DNA from: SCTD01 sp963784675
GTDB lineage: Bacteria > Actinomycetota > Actinomycetes > Mycobacteriales > SCTD01
Reading direction: 5' to 3'
DNA: 64,000 bases
Assembly: GCA_963784675.1 (NCBI GenBank)
Contig: CAWASE010000012.1
Span: forward strand, 127,325-191,324
Shown here in pieces: positions 8,796 to 18,215 of the stretch; position 1 is the stretch's first letter; the number at the start of each line of letters is the position of its first letter. The notes under the pieces were generated by a model, which searched no databases, was not told where the DNA came from, and saw nothing but the letters and a program-made list of their open reading frames with translations. A program made the position numbers and the translations under genes.

Positions 8796-11118
8796 TCAGC
8801 CAGGACTCGGGCGGCGGCAGGATCGGGGACGGCTCCGGGTCCGGCGGTGGGGGCGGCTCCGGGCTCGCCGGCGGCTGCGGACTGGGCTCGGCCGGGCTCG
8901 GCGCCGTCGTGGCGGCCACCGGCGGACGCGGCGAGGGGCTGCGTCGGCGCGGCGCCCTGGTCGCGACAGGCTGGGCGGCCTCGGTCGGCGAGGCCTGGGC
9001 CGTCGGGCCGATCGAGGGCGCGATGCCCTGCTGTTCCGCGCGCCGGTTGGCCTGGATCTCGCGCAGGATCTGGAAGCTGCGGGTGAAGATCTTGCGCCGG
9101 CAGCGTGCCGCCGTAGACCTGCGGGACACCGTGCACGCCCAGCATGCCGCCGCACGCGCCGTTGCCGATGCCCTTGCAGTTCTGGTCCTCGTAGCCCATC
9201 CAGGTGGCGATGCAGATGTTCTGCGGGGAGTAGGCGCACCCGATGAACCAGGCGTCGACGCTGTCGTTGGTGGTGCCCGTCTTGCCGTAGACGAGGAACT
9301 CCTGCGCGGCGGCCTTCGCGGTGCCGCCGGGCTTGGTGACGCCGGACATCGCCTTGACCACCTGGTCGGCGATCTCCGGCTTCAGGGCGACGTTCTGCGG
9401 CTTCGGCTTCTTCGGCGCCCGGCTGATCACCTCACCGTTGACGTCCTTGGTCTCCAGGATGAAGCGCGGCGCCATGTGCACGCCGTGGTTCATCAGGGTG
9501 CCGAACGCGTTCGCCATCGACAGCGGGGTGACCAGAGCGGTGGTGCCCAGCCCGAACGAGGTCTGCGCGGTGCCGAACGCGTCCTCGTTCGCGACCACCC
9601 CGGAGTCGAGCATGATCTGCTTGATGCGCGGCCGGCCGGCCTCGATGGCCAGCGGCACGAAGACCGTGTTGACCGACCCCTGCAGCGCCCGCTGCAGGGT
9701 GAGGCGTCCCCGCCTCCGCTGTTCTCGCCGCCGGCGTTGCAGTAGGTGTAGACGCCGCCGGTGGCGTTCGGGTCGCGGATGGAGTCGCAGCCCGGCGCCG
9801 GCCGGGTGGTGTTGAGCGTGAGCCCCTTCTCCAGCGCGGCGGCCAGCGTGAAGGGCTTGATCGTGGAGCCGGTCGAGCGGTTGGCGTTGGTCGCCAGGTT
9901 GAACCCGCCGCGGTCGTAGCCGTTCACCGCCGGGCGCTCACCCTTGACCGGGAACCGGCGCAACGTCGTCATCGCCTTGACGTCGCCGTTGGTGATGTCG
10001 ATCGCCACGACGGCGGCCTGCGGGTCGGTGGCGTCGGGCAGCACCTCGTTGACCGCCCGGGTGACGGCCTCCTGCAGGTCGGAGTCCAGCGCCGTCGTCA
10101 CCCGGAAACCGCCACGGTCCAGCGTGTCCGGGTCGTCCTTGTAGCGGGCCTTGAGCTGCGCCCGCACCAGGTCGGCGTACTCGGGCGCCGTGCTCGGCGG
10201 GTCGGGCGGCGTCTCGCGCAGCGGGAAGACGGCGGCCTGCCGCTTGTAGGCCTCGCTCGCCTCGATCGGGGTGATGTAGCCGTTGATGACCATCTGGTTC
10301 AGCGTGTACTTCTGGCGCAGCCGCGCCGCCGTGAAGCTCTTCACGGGGTTGTAGTTGGACGGCGCCGGCGCGATGCCGGCCAGCATCGACGCCCGGGCGA
10401 TGGCCAGCGTGCGGGCGCGCGGCCCACCTCGGCCCGGCGTCTCGTCCAGGTCGAGGTCCATGACGTCGACCCCGAAGTAGTACTTGCTCGCGGCCTGCAC
10501 GCCGTAGGTGCTGTTGCCCAGGAACAGCACGTTGAGGTAGTCGGTGAGGATGTCCTGCTTGGACTCCTCCTTCTCCAGCCGGACGGCCAGCGCTGCCTCG
10601 CGCACCTTGCGCAGCAGGCTGCGGTCGCTGCCGACGTAGGTGTTCTTCACGTACTGCTGGGTGATCGTGGAGCCGCCCTGCAGCGAGTCGCCGGTGATGT
10701 CGCGGTAGGCCGCGCGCAGGGTGGCGGTGACGTCGACCCCGCTGTGGTCCAGGAACCGGGCGTCCTCGGCGGAGATGATCGCCTGCCGCATCAGGTCGGG
10801 GATCTGATCGGCCTTGAGCACCTCGCGGCGCTGCACCGGCCGGATCTGACCGAACTGGGTGCCGTCGGAGGCCAGCAGCAGCACCGGCTTGGGGGCCGGC
10901 GGCACCGCGCGCAGGTCGAAGGGGGCGGCCAGCAGCCCGGTCACGAACGTCGTCGTCCCGACCACCAGGGCCAGCACGGCGACCAGCAGCGTGCGGGCGA
11001 TCCGCCGGCCGCGCCGACGGCGTCGGGCCACCTTGGACAGCCGCCGCGGGGGGGCCGGCTGCGCGGTGGAGGCGTTGCGCGGGCGTCCGGTCCGTCCTGG
11101 GATCCGGGCCTGGGGCAT
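8796..11118 (-). CDS. class A penicillin-binding protein (transglycosylase/transpeptidase), frameshifted
   Basis: A bifunctional peptidoglycan synthase: basic cytoplasmic tail, one membrane helix (about 43-65), GT51 transglycosylase with AIISAEDARFLDHSGVD and GGSTITQQYVKN, then the transpeptidase domain with STGSTIKPF and KTGTT (SxxK and KTG boxes). It ends in a Pro/Ser-rich tail. The coding sense changes frame near 9705-9712 (after NAGGENSGGG), again near 9094-9098 (GTLPA to KIFTRSFQILREIQ), and probably once more near 8800-8830, where the tail should reach TGA at 8796-8798. The left end is therefore inferred. It diverges from the sigma factor gene. A full-length product would have about 770 residues. 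Confidence 0.82.
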
Positions 11119-11393
11119 GGGCTGAGCCTAGACGGCGCGCTACGGACCACGTCGGTCGTCCACAGCGACCACGCCGGACCGTGGGGCGCATGTGCTCAGG
11201 TCTGCCGCTCCGGCTGCCGATGTCCCGGTTCGGCGGACCGGTCAGCCTCCGGCCCGTAGCATGAGCCACCACGACGGCACGTCCCGGGCAGTCCGGGTCT
11301 GCGCCGTGCCCTTCTGCGCGACAGGAGCCACGTTCGTGCCACGCGCCCGCGCGAGCCACCCTGCCGTGAGCACCCGCCCGTGAGCCTGCCGAC

Positions 11394-12122
11394 GTGGACC
11401 GCCCCGACGTGGACGCCCGCGTGACCCGCGCGGCCGCAGCGCCCGCGGTCGTCCTGCCCTCGCCGACCGCGGCCGGCGACGACTCCGTGGCCCTGGAGCA
11501 CCCCCCCGTCGCCGACCCGGCTACCGGCCACCGGGCCGCAGAGGTACACGCTCCGGCAGAGGGCGAGGCCGCCGTCACGCTCGCCATGGTGCAGCGGGCG
11601 CAGACCGGCGACGCCGACGCCTTCGGTGAGCTCTACGACCGCTACGTCGACGTCGTCTACCGCTACGTCTACTACCGGGTGGGCTCGGCGCAGGTGGCCG
11701 AGGACCTCACCAGCGAGACGTTCCTGCGCGCCCTGCGCCGCATCTCCAGCTTCACCTGGCAGGGCCGCGACGTCGGAGCCTGGTTCGTCACCATCGCCCG
11801 AAACCTCATCGCCGACCACTACAAGTCCAGCCGGTACCGCCTGGAGCTGACGACCGACGACGTGTCGCAGTCCGGCGCCAAGCTCGTCCAGGACGGTCCC
11901 GAGGGCGCCGTGCTGGAGCAGATGCAGAACAAGGTGCTGCTCGAGTCGGTGAAGAAGCTCAACCCCGAGCAGCAGGAGTGCATCGTCCTGCGGTTCCTGC
12001 AAGGGCTGTCGGTCGCCGAGACGGCCGCGGCCATGGGAAAGAACGACGGCGCCATCAAGGCGCTGCAGTACCGCGCGATCCGCTCGCTGGGGCGGCTGCT
12101 GCCCGAGGGTGTCGAGCTGTGA
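11394..12122 (+). CDS. bldN: BldN-type ECF RNA polymerase sigma factor
   Basis: This 242-residue sigma factor has a variable N-terminal extension (1-60), region 2 (about 62-145, including DLTSETFLRALRRISSFTWQ) and region 4 (about 183-237, with LNPEQQECIVLRFLQGLSV and the helix-turn-helix MGKNDGAIKALQYRA). These segments closely resemble Streptomyces sigma-BldN (AdsA), which also carries an N-terminal pro-extension and switches on hydrophobic-sheath genes during aerial growth. The genomic setting also fits, since Streptomyces has bldN close to rex-hemACD. A membrane protein resembling its anti-sigma factor follows. The GTG start is the first available in this frame. Confidence 0.88.
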   Translation: MDRPDVDARVTRAAAAPAVVLPSPTAAGDDSVALEHPPVADPATGHRAAEVHAPAEGEAAVTLAMVQRAQTGDADAFGELYDRYVDVVYRYVYYRVGSAQVAEDLTSETFLRALRRISSFTWQGRDVGAWFVTIARNLIADHYKSSRYRLELTTDDVSQSGAKLVQDGPEGAVLEQMQNKVLLESVKKLNPEQQECIVLRFLQGLSVAETAAAMGKNDGAIKALQYRAIRSLGRLLPEGVEL

Positions 12123-12315
12123 CCACGGCGCCGACGCTGCTGACCACGACGACGGTGCTGCCGTCCGGGTGGGGTCCCGGTGGTCCTTTCGGGTCATTCC
12201 GGGGTGGAGAGCACATCCGCCGACGCTCTGGGTCGTTGCACCCTTCGCCGGTCGACGCCGCTCCGACGACGACGTCAGGGCCCGCACCGCACGGTCGGCC
12301 GAGGGAGGTGCAGCG

Positions 12316-13629
12316 ATGACGCCGAGAGGATGGCGCGCCGCCGCCCAGGAGCTGGCCAGCCGCCTGGACAGCGGTCCCGCCCTCAGCTCCGCGCACGCCG
12401 GCGAGGCGATGGGCGCGCGGCTGCAGCACCTCGGGTTCGCCGTCCACGCGTCCCCCGCGGCCTCGCCCTCCCCAGCCTTCCGGGCCGCCCTGCGGACCCG
12501 CCTGATGGCAGTCGCCGCCGTGCAGGGCGTCTACGCGCCGACCCCCGCGCAGACCCGGGCGCGCTCGGTCTCCCAGTCCGCGGCCCGCCGCGCCTCCGGC
12601 GTCGCCGCCGGCGCGCTGGCCTCCGTCGTCGCCGTGACCGGGGTGGCGGTCGCCGGCAGCCAGTCCTTGCCGGGCGACCCCTTCTACGGCGTCAAGCGAG
12701 GCACCGAGGCGCTGCAGACCCGCTTCGCCGGCGACGACGTCGGCACCGGCACCCGCCACCTCGACCTGGCCGCCATCCGGCTGCGCGAGGTCCGCGGTCT
12801 GACGCTGGGCCGCGACGCCGTCGCCGACGTCGCCCTGCGGGCCACGGGCGTCCGCCTCGCGGGCTACTCCGTCGCTGCCGGCACCGCGTCCACGGTCGAC
12901 CGACCCGTCGGGGTCGCCCTCGGCGGCGCCGTCTCCGAGCGCGTCCGGCAGACGCTCGCCGACATGGACGACGAGACCCGCACCGGCACGGCGCTGCTGA
13001 ACCAGGCCTACCGCCGGACGCAGGCGCCGGAACCGCTGCGCGCGCTGTCGCGCTTCGCCACCCGGCAGAGCGCCGGGCTCGAGCTGCTCATGCCGTCCAT
13101 GGACGGCGCGTCGCTGGACCGCGCCCGCGACTCGCTCGCGCTGGTCACCGGCGTGGCCGTGTCCACCGACCAGCTGCTGCGGCTCGGCACCTGCGGCGCC
13201 ACCTGCGACCCCGGCACGGTCGCCCCGCTGCCCCCGCCCGTCACGACGCCGACCGCGGAGCCGGGGATCCCCGTCCCGACGCCCGCCGCCTCGCCCACCG
13301 CGTGCGGGTGCGCGCCCGTCACGACCCCGACCCCGCCCGCCCCGGGCCCGCCCGCACCCGCCGCCGAGCCGAGCGAACAACCTGCTGCGGCCACCCCGGC
13401 GCCGTCGGACGCTGCGAGCCCGAGCCCGAGCCCCGCCGCGCAGCGGCCCAGCCCGGCCGCGAGCCCCGCGGTACCGCTGCCGTCCCTGCCCGGCGCGGTG
13501 CCGTCGCTGCCCGTCCCGCTGCCGTCGTTCTCGGCGCCGTCGCTGCCGCTCCCGCTGCCGTCGCTGCCGGGCCTGCTGCCGAGCCCGCTGCCGCTGCTGG
13601 TGGGCCCGACCGGACCCGCGTCCTCCTGA
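12316..13629 (+). CDS. membrane protein with DUF5667-like domain, probable RsbN-type anti-sigma factor
   Basis: A 437-residue single-pass membrane protein. It has a cytoplasmic N-terminus of about 90 residues, a helix at about 92-113 (GVAAGALASVVAVTGVAVAG) and a helical outer domain starting LPGDPFYGVKR. It ends in a long Pro/Ser-rich tail (about 305-437) with LPSLPG-like repeats. The ATG at 12316 follows GGGAGG. In Streptomyces the gene after bldN is rsbN, a one-pass anti-sigma factor for BldN. The topology and position agree, but the N-terminal sequence does not by itself prove sigma binding. A 193-base gap separates the two genes, so it may have its own promoter. Confidence 0.72.
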   Translation: MTPRGWRAAAQELASRLDSGPALSSAHAGEAMGARLQHLGFAVHASPAASPSPAFRAALRTRLMAVAAVQGVYAPTPAQTRARSVSQSAARRASGVAAGALASVVAVTGVAVAGSQSLPGDPFYGVKRGTEALQTRFAGDDVGTGTRHLDLAAIRLREVRGLTLGRDAVADVALRATGVRLAGYSVAAGTASTVDRPVGVALGGAVSERVRQTLADMDDETRTGTALLNQAYRRTQAPEPLRALSRFATRQSAGLELLMPSMDGASLDRARDSLALVTGVAVSTDQLLRLGTCGATCDPGTVAPLPPPVTTPTAEPGIPVPTPAASPTACGCAPVTTPTPPAPGPPAPAAEPSEQPAAATPAPSDAASPSPSPAAQRPSPAASPAVPLPSLPGAVPSLPVPLPSFSAPSLPLPLPSLPGLLPSPLPLLVGPTGPASS

Positions 13630-13673
13630 CCCACCTGCGCGGTCGGTAGGCCCCGGAAAGTCGCCGCCCCACC

Positions 13674-13701
13674 CGTCACCACGGGAGCGGCGTCTCGTTC
13701 C
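13674..13701 (+). promoter_or_regulatory. candidate sigma-BldN promoter for the first LPRTG protein gene
   Basis: CGTCAC at 13674-13679 is followed by exactly 16 bases and then CGTTCC at 13696-13701. The published BldN class, as I recall it, is CGTAAC-N16-CGTTGA, so five of six bases match at -35 and four of six at -10, with exact spacing. The predicted start near 13708 would leave a leader of about 100 bases. Matching sites precede both ssgA-like genes. Confidence 0.5.
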
Positions 13702-13771
13702 TGCAGGCAAGACGTCGGCACCACCACCCCCCAGCCCCGGGGCGGGCCACGCGTCCACACACGCGTCGACC

Positions 13772-13790
13772 CCGCGGCAGGCTGCCGCGG
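13772..13790. promoter_or_regulatory. perfect inverted repeat in the leader of the LPRTG protein gene
   Basis: CCGCGGCAG at 13772-13780 and CTGCCGCGG at 13782-13790 form a perfect 9-bp inverted repeat around one base, ending seven bases before the GGGGAGG ribosome site. ACGCGT, itself a palindrome, also occurs twice just upstream (13749-13766). The structure could be a protein operator or an RNA hairpin next to the ribosome site. The sequence alone does not decide between these. Confidence 0.5.
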
Positions 13791-13811
13791 ACCTTGGGGA
13801 GGAACAACAAC

Positions 13812-15284
13812 ATGGCTCTGCGCACCACGAACCGCGGCACTCTCGCGCGGCTGACCGCCCTGGCGGTCGCCACCGGCACGCTCGTCGTCGCCGGCGGGGC
13901 CGCCCCCGCCGGGGCCGCGGCGGCCGACCTCAACCGGATGACCGCCACGGGCTCGGGCTCGGCGTTGACGCTCACCGTCAACCTGCCGGCCGCCCTGGCC
14001 GGCACCCCGCTCGGCCAGACCATCGTGCAGACGATCTCGCTCACCGACGGTTCGGTCTCCACCGTGGCCACGCCGCTGGCCAGCACGACCGCCGTGCTGG
14101 GCAAGGGCAGCACGCCCGTCCTGTCCGACCTGCTGGCGCGCTCCACCTCTGCGGCGCTGGCCGGGCCCCGCGAGCAGAACCAGCCGGGGCTGGAGCTCGA
14201 CCAGGCCGGCATCAAGGCCTCGATCCTCCCGCTGGTCTCCAAGGTGGCCGACCCGGCGAAGGACGGCGTGCTGGCCCACAGCACGAGCGGCGTCGCCAAG
14301 GTCAGCATCGGCGACCTCACCGGCCTCGGCCTCGGCGCCGTCACCGACCCGGTGGTCGACATCCTCAGCACGGCCGTGACCCCGGTCGCCGGTCAGGGTG
14401 ACAGCGCCCCCGCCAACGCCCCCGGCGCCGTCGGCGCGACCGTCAGCTCGGCCATCGACACCCTCAACGGCGCTACCGGCGACGCCGCCGCGCCGGTCAC
14501 CGCGCCGGTGCAGGCCGCCATCGACGCCGCGGTCGCCACGCTGACCGACACCCTCACCGGCCTGACCGGGAGCGTAGGCCTGCTGGCCGACGCCACCGAC
14601 CTCGTCACGCTCGACGCCGTGATCTCCGACCAGAGCATCTCGCGCAAGGGCACGACGGTCACCTCCGCCGTCACGAACACGGTCAAGAACGTCAACGTGC
14701 TGAACGGTCTGGTGAAGATCGCCGCCATCGAGTCCTCGGCCACCGCGGTGGCGGGGGGCAAGGCCGGCACCGGCGCCGCCACGACCAAGGCCCCGGTCCT
14801 GGACGTCACCCTGGCCGACGGCGCGCTCACCGCGCTCATCGACGCCACCGGCATCACCGTCGGCGGCACGCTCGGCGACGCCCTGCCGGCCGAGCTGACC
14901 GGCACGGTCAACGACGCGCTGAGCACCGTCAACGGCCTGCTCGCCGAGGCCGTCGGTCTCGACGTGCAGATCGGCAAGGGCGCGACGAGCATCTCCCCCG
15001 ACGGCACGTCCTCGGCCGCCGCCGTCAGCGCCACGACGGTCACGGTCAACCCGCCCGTCCTGTCGGCCCTGCTCCCCGCGGGCAAGCCGTTGATGACCCT
15101 GCAGCTCGTCTCGGCGAACGCCGCGGTGGGCAGCCAGATCCTCGCGGCCCCCGTCGCCGCGCCGCCCGTCGCGGTGGCCCTGCCCCGTACCGGCGGGGCG
15201 CTGCCCCTGACCGGTGCGCTGGCCACCTTGATGCTCGGCACCGCGCTGGTGCTGCGCCGCCGCCGCACCGTCGCGGCGGCCTGA
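13812..15284 (+). CDS. secreted sortase-anchored surface protein (LPRTG), paralogue 1
   Basis: The 490-residue protein has a signal peptide (about 1-36, ending PAGAAAA), an Ala/Thr/Ser/Val-rich body with few charges, and a C-terminal sorting signal: LPRTG at 457-461, a hydrophobic helix and an RRRR tail. It shares the opening GSALTLTVNLP and an internal QSI[ST]R-G-[ST]-[TV]-TS segment with the next gene, so the two arose by duplication. No enzymatic motif is visible. ATG 13812 follows GGGGAGG. Its position after bldN and behind a BldN-like promoter suggests a structural cell-surface or aerial-coat protein, which is inference. Confidence 0.8.
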   Translation: MALRTTNRGTLARLTALAVATGTLVVAGGAAPAGAAAADLNRMTATGSGSALTLTVNLPAALAGTPLGQTIVQTISLTDGSVSTVATPLASTTAVLGKGSTPVLSDLLARSTSAALAGPREQNQPGLELDQAGIKASILPLVSKVADPAKDGVLAHSTSGVAKVSIGDLTGLGLGAVTDPVVDILSTAVTPVAGQGDSAPANAPGAVGATVSSAIDTLNGATGDAAAPVTAPVQAAIDAAVATLTDTLTGLTGSVGLLADATDLVTLDAVISDQSISRKGTTVTSAVTNTVKNVNVLNGLVKIAAIESSATAVAGGKAGTGAATTKAPVLDVTLADGALTALIDATGITVGGTLGDALPAELTGTVNDALSTVNGLLAEAVGLDVQIGKGATSISPDGTSSAAAVSATTVTVNPPVLSALLPAGKPLMTLQLVSANAAVGSQILAAPVAAPPVAVALPRTGGALPLTGALATLMLGTALVLRRRRTVAAA

Positions 15285-15310
15285 GCCGCTCGGCCCCGCC
15301 TCGCAGGACC

Positions 15311-15346
15311 CCGGAGCGCTCTCGTCGACCGACGGGGGCGCTCCGG
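15311..15346 (+). terminator. hairpin after the first LPRTG protein gene
   Basis: CCGGAGCGC (15311-15319) pairs perfectly with GCGCTCCGG (15338-15346) across an 18-base loop, 26 bases after the stop codon. There is no T tract, as is usual in GC-rich actinomycetes. Confidence 0.65.
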
Positions 15347-15524
15347 CGTCCGTGCACCACCCGGACGGACCACCGCCGCTGCGCCGAACGGCCGTACAGC
15401 ACTGCGGAAAATGCCCCGAAACCGTGTGGGACAGACCCAGTCGCCCCATTCGCCTGCGTGCCCGCTCGGCCGGACGGCATCATGGGGGGGCGCGTACGCC
15501 CGCTCGACCCTGCTGGAGGAACAC

Positions 15525-17084
15525 ATGACCGCCCACCGCACCTATCGCACCGCCCTGGCCACCGGCTCGGCTGCGGCCCTGCTCGCCGCTGGTGTGCTGA
15601 CGGCGACGCCCGCGTCGGCCGCGACCACGCAAGAGGTCGTGGGCGGTACCGCCGGCTCCGCCCTCACCCTCACGGTCAACCTTCCCGGCGGCGACGCGAC
15701 CCGGATCGTCCTCCAGCTCGACCCCGTCACCGGCACCGTGAGCTCGTCGACGTCCGCCGCCACGGGCGACGCCACCGTCCTGCGCGGATCGCTCGGCGGT
15801 CAGGCGCTGGACACCGGCAGCTCCAGCGCGAAGCTGCCCTCGCCCACCGAGTCCAGCAGCAACCCGACCGGCGCGCTCGCCGAGGGCCTGGCCGGAACCC
15901 CGCTGGCCAACCTGCTCAAGGTCGAGCTGCTGCCGTCGGCCGCCACAGTGACCACCGGCCCCACCAGCACCTCCGAGGCGGCTGTCGCCAACCTCGGCGT
16001 CGGTCTGCCCGACGCCCTCGCCTCCGCCCTGGCGCCGCTCACCACGCCACTCGCCGGCGGCCTCAACGACCTGCTCACCGCACTGTCCGGCGCGTCCGGC
16101 ACCCCCGTCGCCACGCTGTGCTCCGGTGCGACGGCGGCGACCGACGCGCTGAAGCCCGTCACCGACCAGCTCGGTCCGGTGCTCGCGGCGCTGCCCGTCA
16201 CCATCCCGGTGCAGCAGGCGGTGAACGGCACCGTCGTCATGGCGATCTGCGGCCTGAGCAACACCATCGCCCAGCTCAACACCGCCCTGCAGGACGCGCT
16301 CGCCACGCTCACCGGCGACAGCGGTGTGCTCGGTACCGGGCTGATCACGTCCACGCAGAGCATCACGCGCACCGGCAGCACCATCACCTCCAAGGCCAGC
16401 AGCAGCATCGCCGGGCTCACCCTGCTGGGCCAGAAGCCGTTCGCGAACACCCAGGTGCTGCGCACGACGTCGACCGCGGCGACGGCCGGCACGGCGGGCA
16501 GCGCGAAGGCCAGCATCGACTCGACCATCGCCGACCTCACCGGCGGCACCATCGACCCCTTCCTGCAGGTGCGGACGACGATCCAGGGCATCAAGGACAG
16601 CTTCGTGGGTGCGGGCGTCCTGCCGAGCGAGCTGCAGACGCTGTTCGACGACCTGTTCACCACGCTGAACGCGGCGCTGGCGCCGATCGGCGTCACCCTG
16701 TTCAAGCTCGACGACTCCGCCGACAGCAAGGCCATCGGCAGCTGCCCGGGTGAGCTGACCGGCGCGCTGACCGGCCTCCTGAGCGCCGCCAACGGCTCCT
16801 GCGCCGCCGCCGCGACGCGCGGCGTCGGCCTCGCCGTCAACCTGCCGGCTGCCCTCGCGGCCCCGCTGGGGGTCGCCGGCCCGCTGCTCGAGCTGCAGAT
16901 CGTCCCGACGTCTGCCGTCGCCCAGGCGCGCCTGGTCGCCGCGCCGGCCGCGCCGCCGGTCGACTCGCCGGTCACCGACCTGCCGCGCACCGGGGTCGAG
17001 AGCGTCGCCGTCGCAGGCCTGGGCCTGTCCCTGCTGGTCGGTGCCGCCGTCCTGCGCCGGCGTCGCTCGGTCCTGCTGGGCTGA
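15525..17084 (+). CDS. secreted sortase-anchored surface protein (LPRTG), paralogue 2
   Basis: The 519-residue protein has a signal peptide of about 33 residues (ending TPASAAT), a low-charge Thr/Ser/Ala-rich body and a sorting signal with LPRTG at 486-490, a hydrophobic helix and RRRR. The last 34 residues align end to end with paralogue 1. It differs in having cysteines in the body (CSGAT, CGLSNT, SCPGE, GSCAAA), so disulfides are possible. ATG 15525 follows GGAGGA. No BldN-like promoter is visible directly upstream, and a hairpin separates it from paralogue 1, so its expression may differ. Confidence 0.8.
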   Translation: MTAHRTYRTALATGSAAALLAAGVLTATPASAATTQEVVGGTAGSALTLTVNLPGGDATRIVLQLDPVTGTVSSSTSAATGDATVLRGSLGGQALDTGSSSAKLPSPTESSSNPTGALAEGLAGTPLANLLKVELLPSAATVTTGPTSTSEAAVANLGVGLPDALASALAPLTTPLAGGLNDLLTALSGASGTPVATLCSGATAATDALKPVTDQLGPVLAALPVTIPVQQAVNGTVVMAICGLSNTIAQLNTALQDALATLTGDSGVLGTGLITSTQSITRTGSTITSKASSSIAGLTLLGQKPFANTQVLRTTSTAATAGTAGSAKASIDSTIADLTGGTIDPFLQVRTTIQGIKDSFVGAGVLPSELQTLFDDLFTTLNAALAPIGVTLFKLDDSADSKAIGSCPGELTGALTGLLSAANGSCAAAATRGVGLAVNLPAALAAPLGVAGPLLELQIVPTSAVAQARLVAAPAAPPVDSPVTDLPRTGVESVAVAGLGLSLLVGAAVLRRRRSVLLG

Positions 17085-17106
17085 CCGAGCCCACCCGTCC
17101 TCGGTC

Positions 17107-17144
17107 GACGGACCCGCCCCGCTGTTGTCGGGGGCGGGTCCGTC
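17107..17144 (+). terminator. strong hairpin after the second LPRTG protein gene
   Basis: GACGGACCCGCCCC (17107-17120) pairs perfectly with GGGGCGGGTCCGTC (17131-17144) around a 10-base loop, 23 bases after the stop codon. A 14-bp GC stem is a convincing factor-independent terminator for this type of genome. Confidence 0.85.
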
Positions 17145-17225
17145 GGCGTCTGGGGGTAGTCCCCGGTGGCTGATCGCGAGGCGCCTACGGCAGACCCGTC
17201 CCCGCTACGCTCGCGGCTGTCCCTC

Positions 17226-17263
17226 CCCCAGACCGCCCCCCCAGACCGCCACCCCAGACCGCC
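17226..17263 (+). repeat. three tandem copies of CCCCAGACCGCC before the HAD gene
   Basis: The 12-base unit occurs at 17226-17237, 17239-17250 and 17252-17263 (period 13) and ends just before the AAGGAGG ribosome site of the next gene. It may be a short slippage repeat or tandem binding half-sites in the leader. Confidence 0.7.
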
Positions 17264-17275
17264 CAAGGAGGACCC

Positions 17276-18211
17276 GTGGCCCGCTCGCTCCGCCTGCCCC
17301 GCCGGGACAGGAGCGGGGACGACAGCGTGCGCGCGGTGCTGGCCGGGGTGGCCTCCGCTGCTGCGGCCGAGGTCGAGGACAGCCTGTCGCAGGCCCCGGA
17401 CCCCACCGCTGCCGCGTTCTTCGACTGCGACAACACGATGATCCGTGGCGCGTCGATCTACTTCTTCGGCAAGGGCATGGCCGGTCGGGGCCTGATCTCC
17501 ACCGGCGACCTCGTGCGCTTCGGCTGGCAGCAGCTGCGGTTCCGCATCCGCGGCAAGGAAGACCTGGAGGCGGTCGCCGAGGCCCGTGACAAGGCGCTCG
17601 GGCTGGTGGCGGGCAAGTCCGTCGTCGAGATCGTCGCCTACGGCGAGGAGATCTACGACGAGCTGATGGCCCGCCGCATCTGGTCCGGCACCCGTGCGCT
17701 CGCCCAGCAGCACCTGGACGCCGGTCAGCGGGTCTGGCTGGTCACTGCCACCCCCGTCGAGCTGGCTCGCATCATCGCCCAGCGGCTCGGGCTCACCGGC
17801 GCGCTCGGCACCGTCAGCGAGGTCGAGGCCGGCCTCTACACCGGACGGCTGGTCGGCGAGCCCCTGCACGGCCCGGCCAAGGCCGAGGCGGTCCGTGCGC
17901 TGGCCGAGCGCGAGGGACTGGACCTGTCTCGGTGCACGGCCTACAGCGACTCCGCCAACGACGTGCCGCTGCTCTCGGCGGTCGGGCACGCGGTGGCGAT
18001 CAACCCGGACACGACGCTGCGCGCCGAAGCCCGCGCCCGCGGCTGGGACGTGCGCGACTTCCGCACCGGACGCAAGGCGGCCAAGATCGGGGTGCCGGCC
18101 GCTGCCGGCGCGGGCGCGGTGGCCGGTGGCGTCGTCGCCGGGCTCGCCCTGCGTCAACGGCGCCTGGACCGGCGTTCGCTGCCGCGTCGCGTCGTCGCTG
18201 CCCTGACCTGA
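17276..18211 (+). CDS. HAD-IB family phosphatase (SerB1-like)
   Basis: A 311-residue haloacid-dehalogenase hydrolase. The nucleophile motif is FFDCDNT (Asp50 and Asp52), motif II is VTATP, and motif III/IV is YSDSANDVPLL. The fold matches SerB/CicA-type phosphatases, and M. tuberculosis has serB1 (Rv0505c) at the equivalent position. A hydrophobic, glycine-rich segment near 270-293 followed by basic residues could make it membrane-associated. GTG 17276 follows AAGGAGG. The substrate is unknown, and phosphoserine should not be assumed. Confidence 0.88.
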   Translation: MARSLRLPRRDRSGDDSVRAVLAGVASAAAAEVEDSLSQAPDPTAAAFFDCDNTMIRGASIYFFGKGMAGRGLISTGDLVRFGWQQLRFRIRGKEDLEAVAEARDKALGLVAGKSVVEIVAYGEEIYDELMARRIWSGTRALAQQHLDAGQRVWLVTATPVELARIIAQRLGLTGALGTVSEVEAGLYTGRLVGEPLHGPAKAEAVRALAEREGLDLSRCTAYSDSANDVPLLSAVGHAVAINPDTTLRAEARARGWDVRDFRTGRKAAKIGVPAAAGAGAVAGGVVAGLALRQRRLDRRSLPRRVVAALT

Positions 18212-18215
18212 GCCG

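Noticed and set aside
8386..9129. A separate Pro-rich protein encoded across the 3' end of the penicillin-binding protein gene and the 5' end of the acyl-CoA ligase gene.
   Set aside because: The frame is a chimera of the true penicillin-binding protein tail, the intergenic region and the true ligase N-terminus, joined by indels. It has no start of its own with a ribosome site at the left part.
12123..12315. A BldN promoter for the rsbN-like gene using CGTTGC before the start.
   Set aside because: CGTTGC is present, but the hexamer 16 bases upstream is CACATC, which matches the -35 element at only about three of six positions.
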